A stretch of DNA of 64,000 nucleotides from Zymomonas mobilis (lineage in GTDB: Bacteria > Pseudomonadota > Alphaproteobacteria > Sphingomonadales > Sphingomonadaceae): assembly GCF_006715975.1 (NCBI RefSeq), contig NZ_VFOF01000001.1:878001-942000 (forward strand), written 5' to 3'. Position 1 is the stretch's first letter; every line of letters starts with the position of its first letter. A model generated the notes under the pieces. That model had not been told where the DNA came from. It searched no databases and worked only from the letters and a program-made list of their open reading frames with translations. Below are positions 28,858 through 38,179 of this stretch, one piece after another. The position numbers were made by a program, and so were the translations under genes.

Positions 28858-28895
28858 ACATTTTGAAATAATAAAAAATTACTATTTCAAAATGT
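28858..28895. promoter_or_regulatory. Perfect 13 bp inverted repeat just upstream of the M17 aminopeptidase gene
   Basis: ACATTTTGAAATA (28858-28870) and its exact complement (28883-28895) are separated by 12 bp of AT-rich sequence. The centre-to-centre distance is about 25 bp. It sits 17 bp ahead of the minus-strand ATG at 28841, so it may be an operator over the promoter or a hairpin in the 5' leader. There is no T run or GC core, so a terminator is less likely. Confidence 0.5.
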
Positions 28896-28981
28896 TCTGA
28901 AATCCGGTTTTCTTTTATAATTCATAATTAGAATTTTAAAAAAGATATAAAAGGCAGATACCCGCTGTTACCTGCGTAACT

Positions 28982-30313
28982 TTACGATATCGCTACACCG
29001 AAAAGATCATGTTCATCGGCATCTTCGACACGGACAGTGACGATGTCGCCGATTTGCAGATTTTCAGCATCGCGAAGATGGACTTCACCATCAATTTCAG
29101 GGGCATCAGCATAGCTGCGCCCTGAAGCACCGCCTTCGCCATCAGTGCGGTCGATGATGGTAGGAATATCGCGTCCGATTTTTGCCTGTAATTTGGCAGC
29201 CGAGATATGAGCTGCTTTTTCCATCAGGCGTTGATAGCGTTCTTCTTTGACTTCTTCGGGAACCGCGCCCTCGAAAGCATTGGCAGCAGCGCCTGCGACC
29301 GCTTCAAAGCGGAAAGCACCCACGCGATCGAGTTGGGCTTCATCCATCCAATCCAGAAGATATTGGAAATCTTGTTCCGTTTCACCCGGAAATCCGACTA
29401 CAAAGCTGGAACGAAGGGCGATATCCGGCACCATTTCGCGCCATTTTGCGATGCGGTCGAGGATTTTGACTTCATTCGCCGGACGTTTCATCTGTTTTAA
29501 AACAGAGGGAGACGCATGTTGGAACGGAATATCCAAATAAGGCAGGATAAGGCCGTCAGCCATTAACGGAATCAGTTGGTCAACATGGGGGTAGGGATAG
29601 ACATAATGCAATCTGACCCATGCGCCTAATTCACCCAATCCCCGTGCAAGATCAGTGAGGTCAGCCCTGACCATCCGGTCTTTCCAGCGATATTCTTGGT
29701 GACGGAGATCAACACCATAGGCTGAGCTATCTTGTCCGATAACCAGCAATTCTTTGGTGCCAGCGGCGACCAACTTTTCAGCTTCCCGCAAAATAGCATC
29801 TGCCCGACGCGAGACTAGATCACCACGCAGGGAAGGGATGATGCAAAAGCTGCAACGATGGTTACAACCTTCAGATATTTTCAGATAGCTGTAGTGACGA
29901 GGCGTTAATTTTAAGCCCTGTTCCGGCACCAGATCGAGATAAGGCGAGGCTTCGATCGGGGCTGCGTCATGCACCGCCGACACAACCTCTTCATATTGTT
30001 GCGGCCCTGTGATGGCGAGAATATCAGGGAAGCGCTCCCGAATGCGATCAGATTCATGACCAAGGCAGCCGGTAACAATCACCCGACCATTTTCGGCAAT
30101 GGCTTCGCCAATAGCATCGAGGCTTTCTTCCTTGGCGGAATCGATAAATCCGCAAGTATTGACCAAGACCACATCGGCATCATCATATTGCGAAGAGAGG
30201 TCATAGCCTTCCGAACGTAACTTTGTAAGAATACGTTCGCTATCGACCAAGGCTTTCGGACAGCCCAAGGAGACCATGCCGATTTTCGGAGAGGATGGGA
30301 GTTTTTTTATCAT
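28982..30313 (-). CDS. rimO: Ribosomal protein S12 methylthiotransferase
   Basis: Radical SAM enzyme that adds a methylthio group to the aspartate of ribosomal protein S12. It has 443 residues in three domains. The N-terminal domain holds cluster Cys18, Cys54 and Cys83. The radical SAM motif is Cys150, Cys154 and Cys157 (CNHRCSFC). A C-terminal TRAM domain covers about 375-440. The [12 protein letters not shown] start and [10 protein letters not shown] separate RimO from the tRNA enzyme MiaB. Confidence 0.96.
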   Translation of the reverse strand: MIKKLPSSPKIGMVSLGCPKALVDSERILTKLRSEGYDLSSQYDDADVVLVNTCGFIDSAKEESLDAIGEAIAENGRVIVTGCLGHESDRIRERFPDILAITGPQQYEEVVSAVHDAAPIEASPYLDLVPEQGLKLTPRHYSYLKISEGCNHRCSFCIIPSLRGDLVSRRADAILREAEKLVAAGTKELLVIGQDSSAYGVDLRHQEYRWKDRMVRADLTDLARGLGELGAWVRLHYVYPYPHVDQLIPLMADGLILPYLDIPFQHASPSVLKQMKRPANEVKILDRIAKWREMVPDIALRSSFVVGFPGETEQDFQYLLDWMDEAQLDRVGAFRFEAVAGAAANAFEGAVPEEVKEERYQRLMEKAAHISAAKLQAKIGRDIPTIIDRTDGEGGASGRSYADAPEIDGEVHLRDAENLQIGDIVTVRVEDADEHDLFGVAIS

Positions 30314-30528
30314 GTATGGATAGCCAATAAATTATTGCCGTTTTCTTGGCGAGAGGTTTTCTGAAAGCCTGCTTAATAGTCTGTGCCTATATCCATCCCG
30401 ACCAAAATATGTAGATATAAGGCGAGATATTCTCAATCAGCCTGAAAAAAGGCATCAATCTATGGCTCAAAAGAATCTTTGAAGCCGGATATTCGATAGG
30501 TTTTATCAGAAGATAAAGCGTTTTTTAC

Positions 30529-30876
30529 TTAGCTTACCTTGGTGATAAAATCTTCTGCTATTTCGGTCAGCCGTTGCACATCGCCTTTGAGAAGCAGAAT
30601 CTTGATCTTTGAATGTTCACCGGATTCAATGCTGACCGCGCTTTTGGGAACAGAAAAGCTTTTTGATAGATAGGCCATCAGATTTTTATTGGAAGCGCCT
30701 TCAACCGGAGGGGCTGCAACACGGATACGGAACAACCCCCGTCCGGCGCTATCTTTATCAAGCTGGGTAATGCCTGTTTTGCTGGCGCGGGCAGTCACCC
30801 GAAGCGCCAGACGGATACCGTTTTCCACAGGGGTATAGGGTAATTCTTCGTTCTGCGTTGTCTCTGGTTGTGTCAT
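30529..30876 (-). CDS. DUF167 (YggU-like) family protein
   Basis: 115 residues from the ATG at 30876, with an AGAAG ribosome site. A TTG start at 30894 that overlaps the truA stop would add 6 residues. It is a small alpha/beta protein with the family signature RIRVAAPPVEGASNKNLMAYLSK. Its function is unknown even in well-studied relatives. It follows truA with a 14 bp gap and is the last gene of the fmt-truA operon. Confidence 0.88.
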   Translation of the reverse strand: MTQPETTQNEELPYTPVENGIRLALRVTARASKTGITQLDKDSAGRGLFRIRVAAPPVEGASNKNLMAYLSKSFSVPKSAVSIESGEHSKIKILLLKGDVQRLTEIAEDFITKVS

Positions 30877-30890
30877 AGGACTTCTTATAA

Positions 30891-31628
30891 TCAATAAACC
30901 GCTTGCGTAAAATACAGGCCATCTGGTGGGGCGTTAAATCCCAAGGCAGCACGGTTGCAGGCTTCCAAAGCGGTGGTCATGTCATCGGCTGTCCATTGGC
31001 CTTGGCCGACCAAAACGAGGCAACCGACCATTGAGCGCACCTGATGATGGAGAAAAGAACGGGCCGCCGCGATGATTTCGATTTCATCGCCATTCCGTCT
31101 GACCTCGAGACGATCAAGCGTTTTGACCGGACTTCTTGACTGGCAATGCACCGATCGGAAAGTCGTAAAATCATGAAGGCCGATCAGTCTTTTTGCGGCG
31201 ACGTCCATGGCGTCTGCATCAAGCGGTTTGATGACATGCCACGCCCGTCCGGCTTCCAATGTCAGCGGTGGTCGTCGATTGATAATCCGATAAAGATAGC
31301 GGCGACCAATACAGGAAAAGCGGGCATGCCATTCGGGATCGACCTCTTCACAGGATAAAATCGCAATCGGGCGAGGTTTTAGACGTGCATTGAGCGCTTC
31401 CATAAGGCGAAAAGGCGTAAATTCGCGGGCAACATCAATATGAGCGGTCATCGCCAAGCCATGCACACCGGCATCCGTTCGACCGGCAGCCATAACAGGT
31501 GTTGGTTGTCCAGCGATAGAGGCACCAGCTTCTTCGATAGAGCCCTGTATGGTTGCCCCGTGTTTTTGCCTTTGCCATCCCATGAAATTGCGGCCATCAA
31601 ATTCGACCGTTAGACGAAAACGGGTCAT
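30891..31628 (-). CDS. truA: tRNA pseudouridine(38-40) synthase
   Basis: Converts uridines 38-40 in the anticodon arm of tRNA to pseudouridine. 245 residues with the catalytic Asp52 in [14 protein letters not shown] near the start, and the C-terminal [11 protein letters not shown] segment. Its ATG overlaps the fmt stop (ATGA), so translation is coupled. Confidence 0.97.
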   Translation of the reverse strand: MTRFRLTVEFDGRNFMGWQRQKHGATIQGSIEEAGASIAGQPTPVMAAGRTDAGVHGLAMTAHIDVAREFTPFRLMEALNARLKPRPIAILSCEEVDPEWHARFSCIGRRYLYRIINRRPPLTLEAGRAWHVIKPLDADAMDVAAKRLIGLHDFTTFRSVHCQSRSPVKTLDRLEVRRNGDEIEIIAAARSFLHHQVRSMVGCLVLVGQGQWTADDMTTALEACNRAALGFNAPPDGLYFTQAVY

Positions 31629-32530
31629 GAAATTTGGGTTCCGCGCTGAATTGAAAATCCACGAAGCATATCTTCCAGCTTCATAGCTTTACGTCCGGCA
31701 CGTTGGACAATGACGGGTTGAAGAGAATCTGTTCCGCAGCCGATAAGCAGATTGTCGTCGAGAATTTCGCCAACATTACCCGCCTGATTTTTGACGGCGG
31801 CTTCCAAAACCCGAATTCTTTCTTCGTTATAGAGGAAAAAAGCGCCCGGTTTTGAGGCAAAAGCTCGAACTTGTCTTTCGGCCTGCACCGCGCCTTTTGA
31901 AAAATCGAGTAAGGCCTCGCTTTTGTCAATTTTGGCGGCGTAGCTTTCACCGCTTTCAGGCTGTGGAACGGGGGGGTGATTTTCCGGCTGTGCCAGAAAT
32001 TCCACCATCAAATTTGCGCCGATCTCTGCAATTTCATCAGATAAAAATTCAGCGGTTTTATGGTCTATCGGGGTTTTTGCAACTTTAAGCATTGCACCCG
32101 TATCAAGCCCGCGATCCATTTGCATAATAGTGACGCCGGTTTCGGTGTCGCCTGCGAGAATTGCCCGTTGCACTGGCGCTGCACCACGCCATTTAGGCAA
32201 AAGAGAGCCATGGACATTCAAACAGCCAAGACGCGGCATTTCCAAAATGGCTTTGGGTAACAAAAGGCCATAAGCCGCAACGACTGCGACATCGGCTTGA
32301 TGCGCGGCAAATTGGCTTTGCGTTTCGGCATCTTTCAGCGAAACCGGCGTATGCACCGCCAATCCCAGTTCGGTTGCCCGCTTTTCAACCGGAGACGGGC
32401 GGGGTGCTTTTCCCCGTCCAGCCGGTCGGGCTGGCTGGGAATAGACAGCCACTATTTCATGTCCGGCATCAACCAGAGCATTCAATGTCGGTAGAGCGAA
32501 ATCGGGAGTTCCCATAAAAATAATTTTCAT
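31625..32530 (-). CDS. fmt: Methionyl-tRNA formyltransferase
   Basis: Formylates initiator Met-tRNA using 10-formyltetrahydrofolate. 301 residues with the catalytic Asn105 and His107 in NVHGSLLP and Asp143 in the [10 protein letters not shown] block, followed by the C-terminal OB-like domain. The open frame reaches 12 codons upstream, but [12 protein letters not shown] is the universal family start. The gene diverges from recR-def. Having fmt and def back to back, with truA, is a common alphaproteobacterial layout: Def removes the formyl group that Fmt adds. Confidence 0.97.
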   Translation of the reverse strand: MKIIFMGTPDFALPTLNALVDAGHEIVAVYSQPARPAGRGKAPRPSPVEKRATELGLAVHTPVSLKDAETQSQFAAHQADVAVVAAYGLLLPKAILEMPRLGCLNVHGSLLPKWRGAAPVQRAILAGDTETGVTIMQMDRGLDTGAMLKVAKTPIDHKTAEFLSDEIAEIGANLMVEFLAQPENHPPVPQPESGESYAAKIDKSEALLDFSKGAVQAERQVRAFASKPGAFFLYNEERIRVLEAAVKNQAGNVGEILDDNLLIGCGTDSLQPVIVQRAGRKAMKLEDMLRGFSIQRGTQIS

Positions 32531-32676
32531 GCTGCGAGAAAAAGCGCGCATGGAGAAATATTGCAAGCGATGAATAGCGGTAATTTTACAAATACTAAAA
32601 AAATAACCGTGTTTTTGCCCTTTTATCTAGGGGAAACGGACTACCGATTTTTATATAAATGTTTATCTGATAAAGG

Positions 32677-33273
32677 ATGTCTGCTTCTCCTATAGAAAAC
32701 CTTATCAAAAGTCTGGCTTGTCTGCCGGGGTTGGGCCCTCGGTCTGCGCGGCGGGCAGCGCTGTATCTGATTAAAAAGAAAGAAACCGCGCTTTATAATC
32801 TTGCACAGGCCTTGGACGCGGTGCAGGAGTCGCTGGTTGTCTGTCCTGAATGCGGGAATATCGATACCAGCAATCCTTGTTCGGTCTGTTCCGATCCCAA
32901 GCGGGATGATTCTTTACTTTGTGTCGTTGAGGAAGTAGCCGATTTATGGGCGCTTGACCGTTCTCGTTTATTTTCGGGACGTTTCCACGTTCTTGGTGGC
33001 CGATTATCGGCGTTGGATGGCATTACCCCTGATGATCTGACGATAGAGTCTTTGGTAGAGCGTGTGCGGTCTGGAAAAATCAAAGAGGTTGTGCTGGCTA
33101 TGAATGCAACGTTAGAAGGGCAAACAACCGCACATTATATTACAGATCGGTTGGAAAATTATCCGGTACGGATTACCCAACTGGCTCATGGTCTGCCTGT
33201 AGGAGGGGAGCTTGACTATTTAGACGATGGCACCTTGGCGCAAGCTTTGCGTGCTAGACGACCCGTATCCTGA
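32677..33273 (+). CDS. recR: Recombination mediator protein RecR
   Basis: Works with RecO (and RecF) to load RecA at single-strand gaps. 198 residues with a helix-hairpin-helix (about residues 10-30, [14 protein letters not shown]), a zinc finger (Cys56, Cys59, Cys68, Cys71), a Toprim domain and a C-terminal Walker-like part. The ATG follows AAAGG. The usual neighbours dnaX and ybaB are absent; it leads a recR-def pair instead. Confidence 0.97.
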   Translation: MSASPIENLIKSLACLPGLGPRSARRAALYLIKKKETALYNLAQALDAVQESLVVCPECGNIDTSNPCSVCSDPKRDDSLLCVVEEVADLWALDRSRLFSGRFHVLGGRLSALDGITPDDLTIESLVERVRSGKIKEVVLAMNATLEGQTTAHYITDRLENYPVRITQLAHGLPVGGELDYLDDGTLAQALRARRPVS

Positions 33274-33295
33274 AATCTATTTTGAGAAAGTAATT

Positions 33296-33835
33296 ATGGC
33301 TTTACTGCCCATTCTGGAAGTTCCCGATCCCCGTTTGCGTGAAAAATCGACACCGGTTGAGGTCTTCGACGATAATTTGCAGCGTTTGATCGATGACATG
33401 TTCGAAACCATGTATAAAGCCCCCGGTATCGGGTTGGCTGCTATTCAGGTTGGCGTGGCCAAAAGATTATTGGTTATCGATTTGCAGCAGCCCGAAGAAG
33501 AAGGTGGCGAAGCCAAACGCAATCCGTTGGTTTTCATCAATCCGGAATTAACGCCGGAAGGTGAAGAAAAACGCCTCTATACCGAAGGTTGTTTGTCGGT
33601 ACCCGATCAATATGGCGAAGTAAGACGGCCAACGACGATTCACGCCAAATGGCTTGATCGTGATGGGAAAGCCCATGGCGAACGCATTGACGGCATGTTG
33701 GCGACCTGTCTCCAGCATGAGATGGATCATCTGGAAGGCATTCTATTCATTGACCATTTGTCACGGTTAAAGCGTGGCATGTTGATGAAAAAGTTGGTCA
33801 AAGAACGCAAATTGCGGGAAGAATCGTCTTATTAA
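33296..33835 (+). CDS. def: Peptide deformylase
   Basis: Removes the N-formyl group from nascent proteins. 179 residues with the three class motifs: GIGLAAIQV (44-52), EGCLS (97-101, metal ligand Cys99) and HEMDH (141-145, metal-binding His and catalytic Glu). The open frame extends 23 codons back into recR, but the ATG at 33296, 22 bp after recR, gives the normal N-terminus MALLPILEVPDP. Confidence 0.97.
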   Translation: MALLPILEVPDPRLREKSTPVEVFDDNLQRLIDDMFETMYKAPGIGLAAIQVGVAKRLLVIDLQQPEEEGGEAKRNPLVFINPELTPEGEEKRLYTEGCLSVPDQYGEVRRPTTIHAKWLDRDGKAHGERIDGMLATCLQHEMDHLEGILFIDHLSRLKRGMLMKKLVKERKLREESSY

Positions 33836-33919
33836 TCTCCCCGACAATCAAAAGAAGCTTGTTACCGGAAAGGCTGGATATGGCCATTGATATTCCGGCT
33901 TCTTTTTGAAGATGGAATC

Positions 33920-35269
33920 ATGATGACCGTTGTTTTGCCTTTTATCGCCTTTCTGGTCGGGCTGCTTTTTGCAGCCTTGCCATTACTGTTTTTTATCCGG
34001 CAGCAGAAAGAAGAACTGAACCGATGGCAGAAGCAAGCGGTTGAATGGGCAAAAACCGAAGAACAAGCAAAAAGAATTCCAGCTTTGGAACAGGCCGCAG
34101 AAAGCTGGCGTGAAAAAGCTTCGCAATTGATGGCGGAGCAGGCCGCTAATAAACGCGGTGAAGAAGAGCGCGAAAAAGCTTATCGTCAGCAAATCGAACA
34201 ATTGAAGGCCACAGAAGAAGCTTTATCGCAAAAATTCGACAGTCTTGCGGCAAAAACTTTGGAAAAGGCGCATGGCCAGTTTTTGGAACAAGCCCAGATG
34301 CGCTTTTCAAAATCTGAGAGAGAAGGCGAAGCCAAGCTAGAATTGTTGTTGCAGCCGGTCAAAGACAGCCTGAAACGGTATGAAGAATCAGTGAAGCAGG
34401 CAGAACAGCTTCGTCAGACCGAATATGGTAGTCTGACTGCCTTGGTGACAACCATGCGAGAAGGGCAGGAGGCGGTTAAAAACGAGGCCAGCAAGCTGGT
34501 AAATGCCTTAAGAACGGCACCAAAAGCCCGTGGGTGTTGGGGGGAACAGCAGCTTCGCAATGTCTTGGAAAGCTGTGGCTTAAGTGAATATGTGGATTTC
34601 GAAACCGAAGTCAGCATTAATACGGAAAAAGGCCGGTTAAGACCGGATGCGATTATCAGGATTCCAAATGGTTCTATTCTGGTTGTCGATTCCAAGGTTT
34701 CTTTGAACGCTTATCAAGATGCCTATGATGCAGTGGACGAAGATCAGCGTAAACTTTATCTGCAATCCCATAGTAAAGCGATCAAGAACCATATCGATGG
34801 GTTGAGCCAGAAGAATTATTGGGATCAGTTTAAAGAAGCCCCCGATTACGTTATCATGTTTATTCCAGGTGAGCATTTTCTGTCTGCGGCGTTAGAGCAG
34901 GATCATAATTTATGGGAATATGCCTTTCAAAAGCGGGTTTTATTGGCAACGCCGACTAATTTGATCGCGATAGCGCGCACGGTGGCGGCGGTGTGGCGGC
35001 AGGAAGATATTGCCCATAATGCTAGAAAAATTGGGGAATTAGGTAAGGAATTATACGAGCGAATTACCAAGGTTGATACGCATATGCGAGCTTTGGGTAA
35101 TAGCTTGGAAAACAGCGTCAAAAATTACAATAGATTCGTTGGGTCTTTTGAATCCCGTGTTTTGGTAACTGCTCGAAAATTTCGCGAGCTGAATATCGAA
35201 ACCAAAGAGCAAGATATCAAAGAGCTGCCAACCTTGGAAATTATGCCACGGGTTGATGATAAGGATTAA
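33920..35269 (+). CDS. rmuC: DNA recombination protein RmuC homologue
   Basis: About 449 residues. One N-terminal membrane helix (about residues 3-25) is followed by a long coiled coil rich in Glu, Gln and Lys (about 30-180), then the RmuC nuclease-like domain with RGCWGEQQLRNVLESCGL and IRIPNGSILVVDSKVSLNAY. RmuC limits DNA inversions at short repeats in E. coli; it is related to restriction-like nucleases. The start is the ATG at 33920; a TTG at 33887 would add 11 residues. Its stop codon touches the terminator of the convergent gene. Confidence 0.93.
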   Translation: MMTVVLPFIAFLVGLLFAALPLLFFIRQQKEELNRWQKQAVEWAKTEEQAKRIPALEQAAESWREKASQLMAEQAANKRGEEEREKAYRQQIEQLKATEEALSQKFDSLAAKTLEKAHGQFLEQAQMRFSKSEREGEAKLELLLQPVKDSLKRYEESVKQAEQLRQTEYGSLTALVTTMREGQEAVKNEASKLVNALRTAPKARGCWGEQQLRNVLESCGLSEYVDFETEVSINTEKGRLRPDAIIRIPNGSILVVDSKVSLNAYQDAYDAVDEDQRKLYLQSHSKAIKNHIDGLSQKNYWDQFKEAPDYVIMFIPGEHFLSAALEQDHNLWEYAFQKRVLLATPTNLIAIARTVAAVWRQEDIAHNARKIGELGKELYERITKVDTHMRALGNSLENSVKNYNRFVGSFESRVLVTARKFRELNIETKEQDIKELPTLEIMPRVDDKD

Positions 35270-35295
35270 AAAAGAGGCTGACTAACGCCAGCCTC
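35268..35295 (-). terminator. Intrinsic terminator of the small secreted protein gene
   Basis: A 7 bp stem GAGGCTG / CAGCCTC (35274-35280 and 35289-35295) with an 8 nt loop is followed, on the minus strand, at once by T6. It overlaps the last base region of rmuC and lies 10 bp beyond the stop of the 79-residue gene. It may also slow plus-strand transcripts leaving rmuC. Confidence 0.85.
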
Positions 35296-35305
35296 TCTAT
35301 CGAAA

Positions 35306-35545
35306 TTAGTGACCCCGATTGCCCGGCCCACGATCATCATTGCGGGGCCCGTTACGGTCGTTATCCCGACCGATATCGCATTTCATGAATTTGCCCCGGT
35401 TGTCACGGCAACGTTTCGGCGGCATTGGTCTGACACCACATTTAACAAAACGGCCACGGCCATCGCGGCAAGGCGCGCTGAATGCCGGCACGGCCGCCGT
35501 CGTTACAACGGCTAAAGCGGTTAAAGCTGAGAGTAGAATACGCAT
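35306..35545 (-). CDS. Small secreted protein with two Cys-bounded CRD repeats
   Basis: 79 residues from an ATG with a strong TAGGAGA ribosome site, and with its own terminator, so it is a real gene. Residues 1-24 are a signal peptide (ending AFSA). The mature protein has two copies of an 11-residue unit, C-R-D-(G/N)-R-G-(R/K)-F-(V/M)-K-C, at residues 26-36 and 46-56, exactly 20 residues apart. A tail made almost only of Asp, Arg, Asn, Gly and Pro follows. Each unit could form a disulfide loop. I do not recognise a named family or function. Another small secreted Cys-rich gene lies 250 bp upstream on the same strand. Confidence 0.8.
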   Translation of the reverse strand: MRILLSALTALAVVTTAAVPAFSAPCRDGRGRFVKCGVRPMPPKRCRDNRGKFMKCDIGRDNDRNGPRNDDRGPGNRGH

Positions 35546-35670
35546 TAAAGATTTCTCCTAACAAAGGATCAGCGTCGAAAATGTCATGTGATGACACCTT
35601 TGTCGATGAAAAAATCTATCCGAAACGACCCATCTTTTCGATAAGAGTAAATGATGACAAGCTCTGGAAC

Positions 35671-35700
35671 AATAAAAGCCGGATATAAATATCCGGCCTT
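35671..35700 (-). terminator. Intrinsic terminator downstream of the His/Cys-rich micro-protein gene
   Basis: An 8 bp stem GCCGGATA / TATCCGGC (35678-35685 and 35690-35697) with a 4 nt loop is followed on the minus strand by TTTTATT. It lies about 100 bp after the stop of the 54-residue gene and separates it from the next small gene. Confidence 0.75.
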
Positions 35701-35796
35701 TATCGGGTTGACTATATTCTGCAAAGAGTAGGGTAAGGTAGAATTAGGACATTAGAGCTCAGCTTTCAGTTTTTGGAGTGTTGGGGATTGGGTTCA

Positions 35797-35961
35797 TCAG
35801 TGATGATGCATTCGATGAACGGAATGGTGATGGCAGCATCCTTTTTTACAGTGACACTGACATTTCATTTTTGCTGATCTCGGCGGAGCTGCATCAGCAT
35901 AGCTTGCCGGTGCCATCGCCAAAATACCCGCTGCAACAAAAAGTGACATTAGATTCCGCAT
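35797..35961 (-). CDS. His/Cys-rich secreted micro-protein, probable metal binder
   Basis: 54 residues, too short for usual ORF cut-offs. The ATG follows GGCAGGAAA. Residues 1-22 are a signal peptide (hydrophobic core LMSLFVAAGILAMAP, cleavage after ASYA). The mature peptide of about 32 residues holds CQCHCKKGCCHHH and ends in MHHH: five Cys and eight His, which strongly suggests binding of copper, zinc or nickel in the periplasm. A terminator follows. No named family is recognised; roles in metal buffering or sensing are inference. The signal peptide, ribosome site and terminator together support a real gene. Confidence 0.7.
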   Translation of the reverse strand: MRNLMSLFVAAGILAMAPASYADAAPPRSAKMKCQCHCKKGCCHHHSVHRMHHH

Positions 35962-36215
35962 TTTCCTGCCTTCATCCTTCTTAGTGGGTATCTGAAAGTT
36001 ATCAGAGCTTTTATCGTCTGTCTATTGCAAAATACTATCATTAGCATTTTTATTGAGGTAATTTACTTCACAATAAAATGTTGAATGTTTAATTTTTTTA
36101 AATTAACTTGAAAAAAGACGCACATTAACAGGATTTGGCGCTATAAAGCTTATATTATTTTAGAAGTTCCGGTTATTCACCCAAGAATCAACCTCTAAAC
36201 TGACGCGAGAAAAAT

Positions 36216-36572
36216 ATGAGAATTACGCAAGCCTTTACTTTCGAGGCCGCGCATCGTCTCCCGCATGTGCCGGAAACCCATCGCTGCCATCGGTTGCATG
36301 GTCATAGTTATCGGGTTGAACTGCGGCTGGAAGGGCCGGTTAATCCCAAAACCGGTTTTGTTGTCGATTTTTTTGATGTTGAGCATATCTTTGGGCCGGT
36401 TCTGAAACAGCTCGACCATTATTGCTTGAATGATATTGCGGGATTGGAAAATCCGACAGCTGAACATATCGCGCAATGGATCTGGCGTAAAATCAAAAGT
36501 GATCTGCCGCTTTTATCGGCGGTGCTGGTTTATGAAACGCCTCATTGCTGGGCAGAATATCTGGGTGATTAA
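36216..36572 (+). CDS. queD: 6-carboxytetrahydropterin synthase (QueD / PTPS family)
   Basis: 118 residues of the tunnelling-fold pterin synthase family. In queuosine synthesis it turns dihydroneopterin triphosphate into 6-carboxy-tetrahydropterin. Zinc ligands His13, His28 and His30 (RLHGHSY) and the catalytic Cys24 (HRCH) can be seen, as can TGFVVDF and a C-terminal ETP. The ATG is preceded by GCGAGAAAA. No other queuosine gene is next to it. Confidence 0.92.
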   Translation: MRITQAFTFEAAHRLPHVPETHRCHRLHGHSYRVELRLEGPVNPKTGFVVDFFDVEHIFGPVLKQLDHYCLNDIAGLENPTAEHIAQWIWRKIKSDLPLLSAVLVYETPHCWAEYLGD

Positions 36573-36783
36573 CCTTTCATATTCATATCAGTGTCACATT
36601 TTTCTTTTTAATAACTGATCTTAGGGAATTTTCTGGAGATAGCAGGCGTTAGAAGAAATCTTTTTTTCCTGAATATCTCCAGTCCTTTATCCCTCTGTCG
36701 TGGGAAGCCAGCTCTGGCAAAAGGCAATTATAATAACCTGAATAAGACGCCCCTATTTGGTTATGGAGAAGGATAAGAATTTT

Positions 36784-38093
36784 ATGCGTATTACTATGAT
36801 CGGCTCCGGTTATGTTGGGCTGGTTTCAGGTGCCTGCTTTTCTGATTTTGGCCATAACGTCGTCTGTGTTGACCATGACCAGAAAAAATAGAGCTGCTTC
36901 AAAAAGGCGTTATGCCGATCTACGAGCCGGGTCTTGCCGATATCGTAGCCAATAACGTTAAAGCCGGGCGGCTTTCCTTCTCCAATGATCTGGCAGCTTC
37001 GGTAAAAGATGTCGATGCGGTCTTTATTGCGGTTGGCACACCTTCCCGAAGAGGGGACGGCCATGCGGACTTATCCTATGTATTCGCAGCAGCGCGAGAA
37101 ATAGCGGCTTCGGTTTCTGATAATACCGTTATTGTTGATAAATCGACGGTGCCGGTTGGAACGGGTGATGAAGTCGAGCGGGTTATTCGAGAAGTTGCCC
37201 CCGATCGGAAGATATGGGTGGCCTCTAATCCTGAATTTTTACGGGAAGGTGCGGCTATTGGTGATTTTAAGCGTCCTGACCGGATTGTTATCGGGACAGA
37301 ACAGCCTGAAGCACGGGAGATTATGCAAGAAATCTACCGTCCACTTTATCTTAATCAGTCGCCGATTCTTTTTACCAGTCGCCGTTCCGCTGAGTTGATC
37401 AAATATGCTGCCAATGCATTTTTGGCGACCAAGATCACCTTTATCAACGAAATCGCCGATCTCTGCGAAGTTGTGGGTGGTGATGTTCAAGATGTTGCCC
37501 GTGGTATTGGTGCCGATAACCGTATCGGTTCAAAATTTCTTCATGCGGGCCCCGGATATGGCGGCTCTTGCTTCCCCAAAGATACCTTGGCTTTGCTGAA
37601 GACGGCTGAAAATTTTGCAACGCCCCTTCGTATTGTAGAATCGGTTGTTACCGCCAATAATATTAGGAAAAGAGCGATGGCACGAAAAGTGGCACGCGCT
37701 ATCGGTTCAGATATAAGAGGAAAAAAAATCGGGATTTTAGGGCTGACTTTCAAGCCTAATACCGATGATATGCGGGATGCACCTTCCTTGGCTCTTATTC
37801 AGGGTTTGGAAGATGCAGGGGCAGTTATTCATGCCTATGATCCAGAAGGTGAAGCGCAGGCACGCCCGTTATTGCCCAATGTGATTTTTGAGGATGAACC
37901 TTATAAAGTCGCAGAAGAGGCCGAAGCCTTGGTTATTGTAACAGAATGGGATGCTTTCCGAGCGTTGGATTTAAAGCGTGTCGCTGGATTGTTGAAAAAC
38001 CCGTTATTGATCGATCTTCGCAATATTTATACCGCAGAAGAAGCTAAAAAGGCTGGCTTGGTTTATCATAGCATTGGCCGTTCCGAGGCTTAA
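36784..38093 (+). pseudogene. ugd: UDP-glucose 6-dehydrogenase gene interrupted by a one-base frameshift
   Basis: Ugd oxidises UDP-glucose to UDP-glucuronate for polysaccharide synthesis. From the ATG at 36784 the protein starts normally ([19 protein letters not shown]) but stops after 35 codons at a TAG just past an A6 run (36893-36898). Adding one A restores [18 protein letters not shown] and a full product of about 436 residues, the normal length, with catalytic Cys263 in GGSCFPKDT. The frame that stays open (36912-38093, 393 codons) lacks the NAD-binding glycine motif, so without slippage it should be inactive. A true mutation, slippage at the A run, or a sequencing error are all possible. 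Confidence 0.85.
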
Positions 38094-38120
38094 TCAGCTT
38101 TCAAAACAATTTAATTAAAG

Positions 38121-38158
38121 AAAAAGGGCCTGAACCGCTGTGGTTCAAGCCCTTTTTT
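38121..38158. terminator. Bidirectional terminator between ugd and purL
   Basis: AAAAAGGGC-TGAACC pairs with GGTTCA-GCCCTTTTTT across a 5 nt loop, with one internal mismatch. A run on the left and T run on the right fit termination of both convergent genes. Confidence 0.88.
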
Positions 38159-38179
38159 CTGTTCAGCAATATGCGCTGT

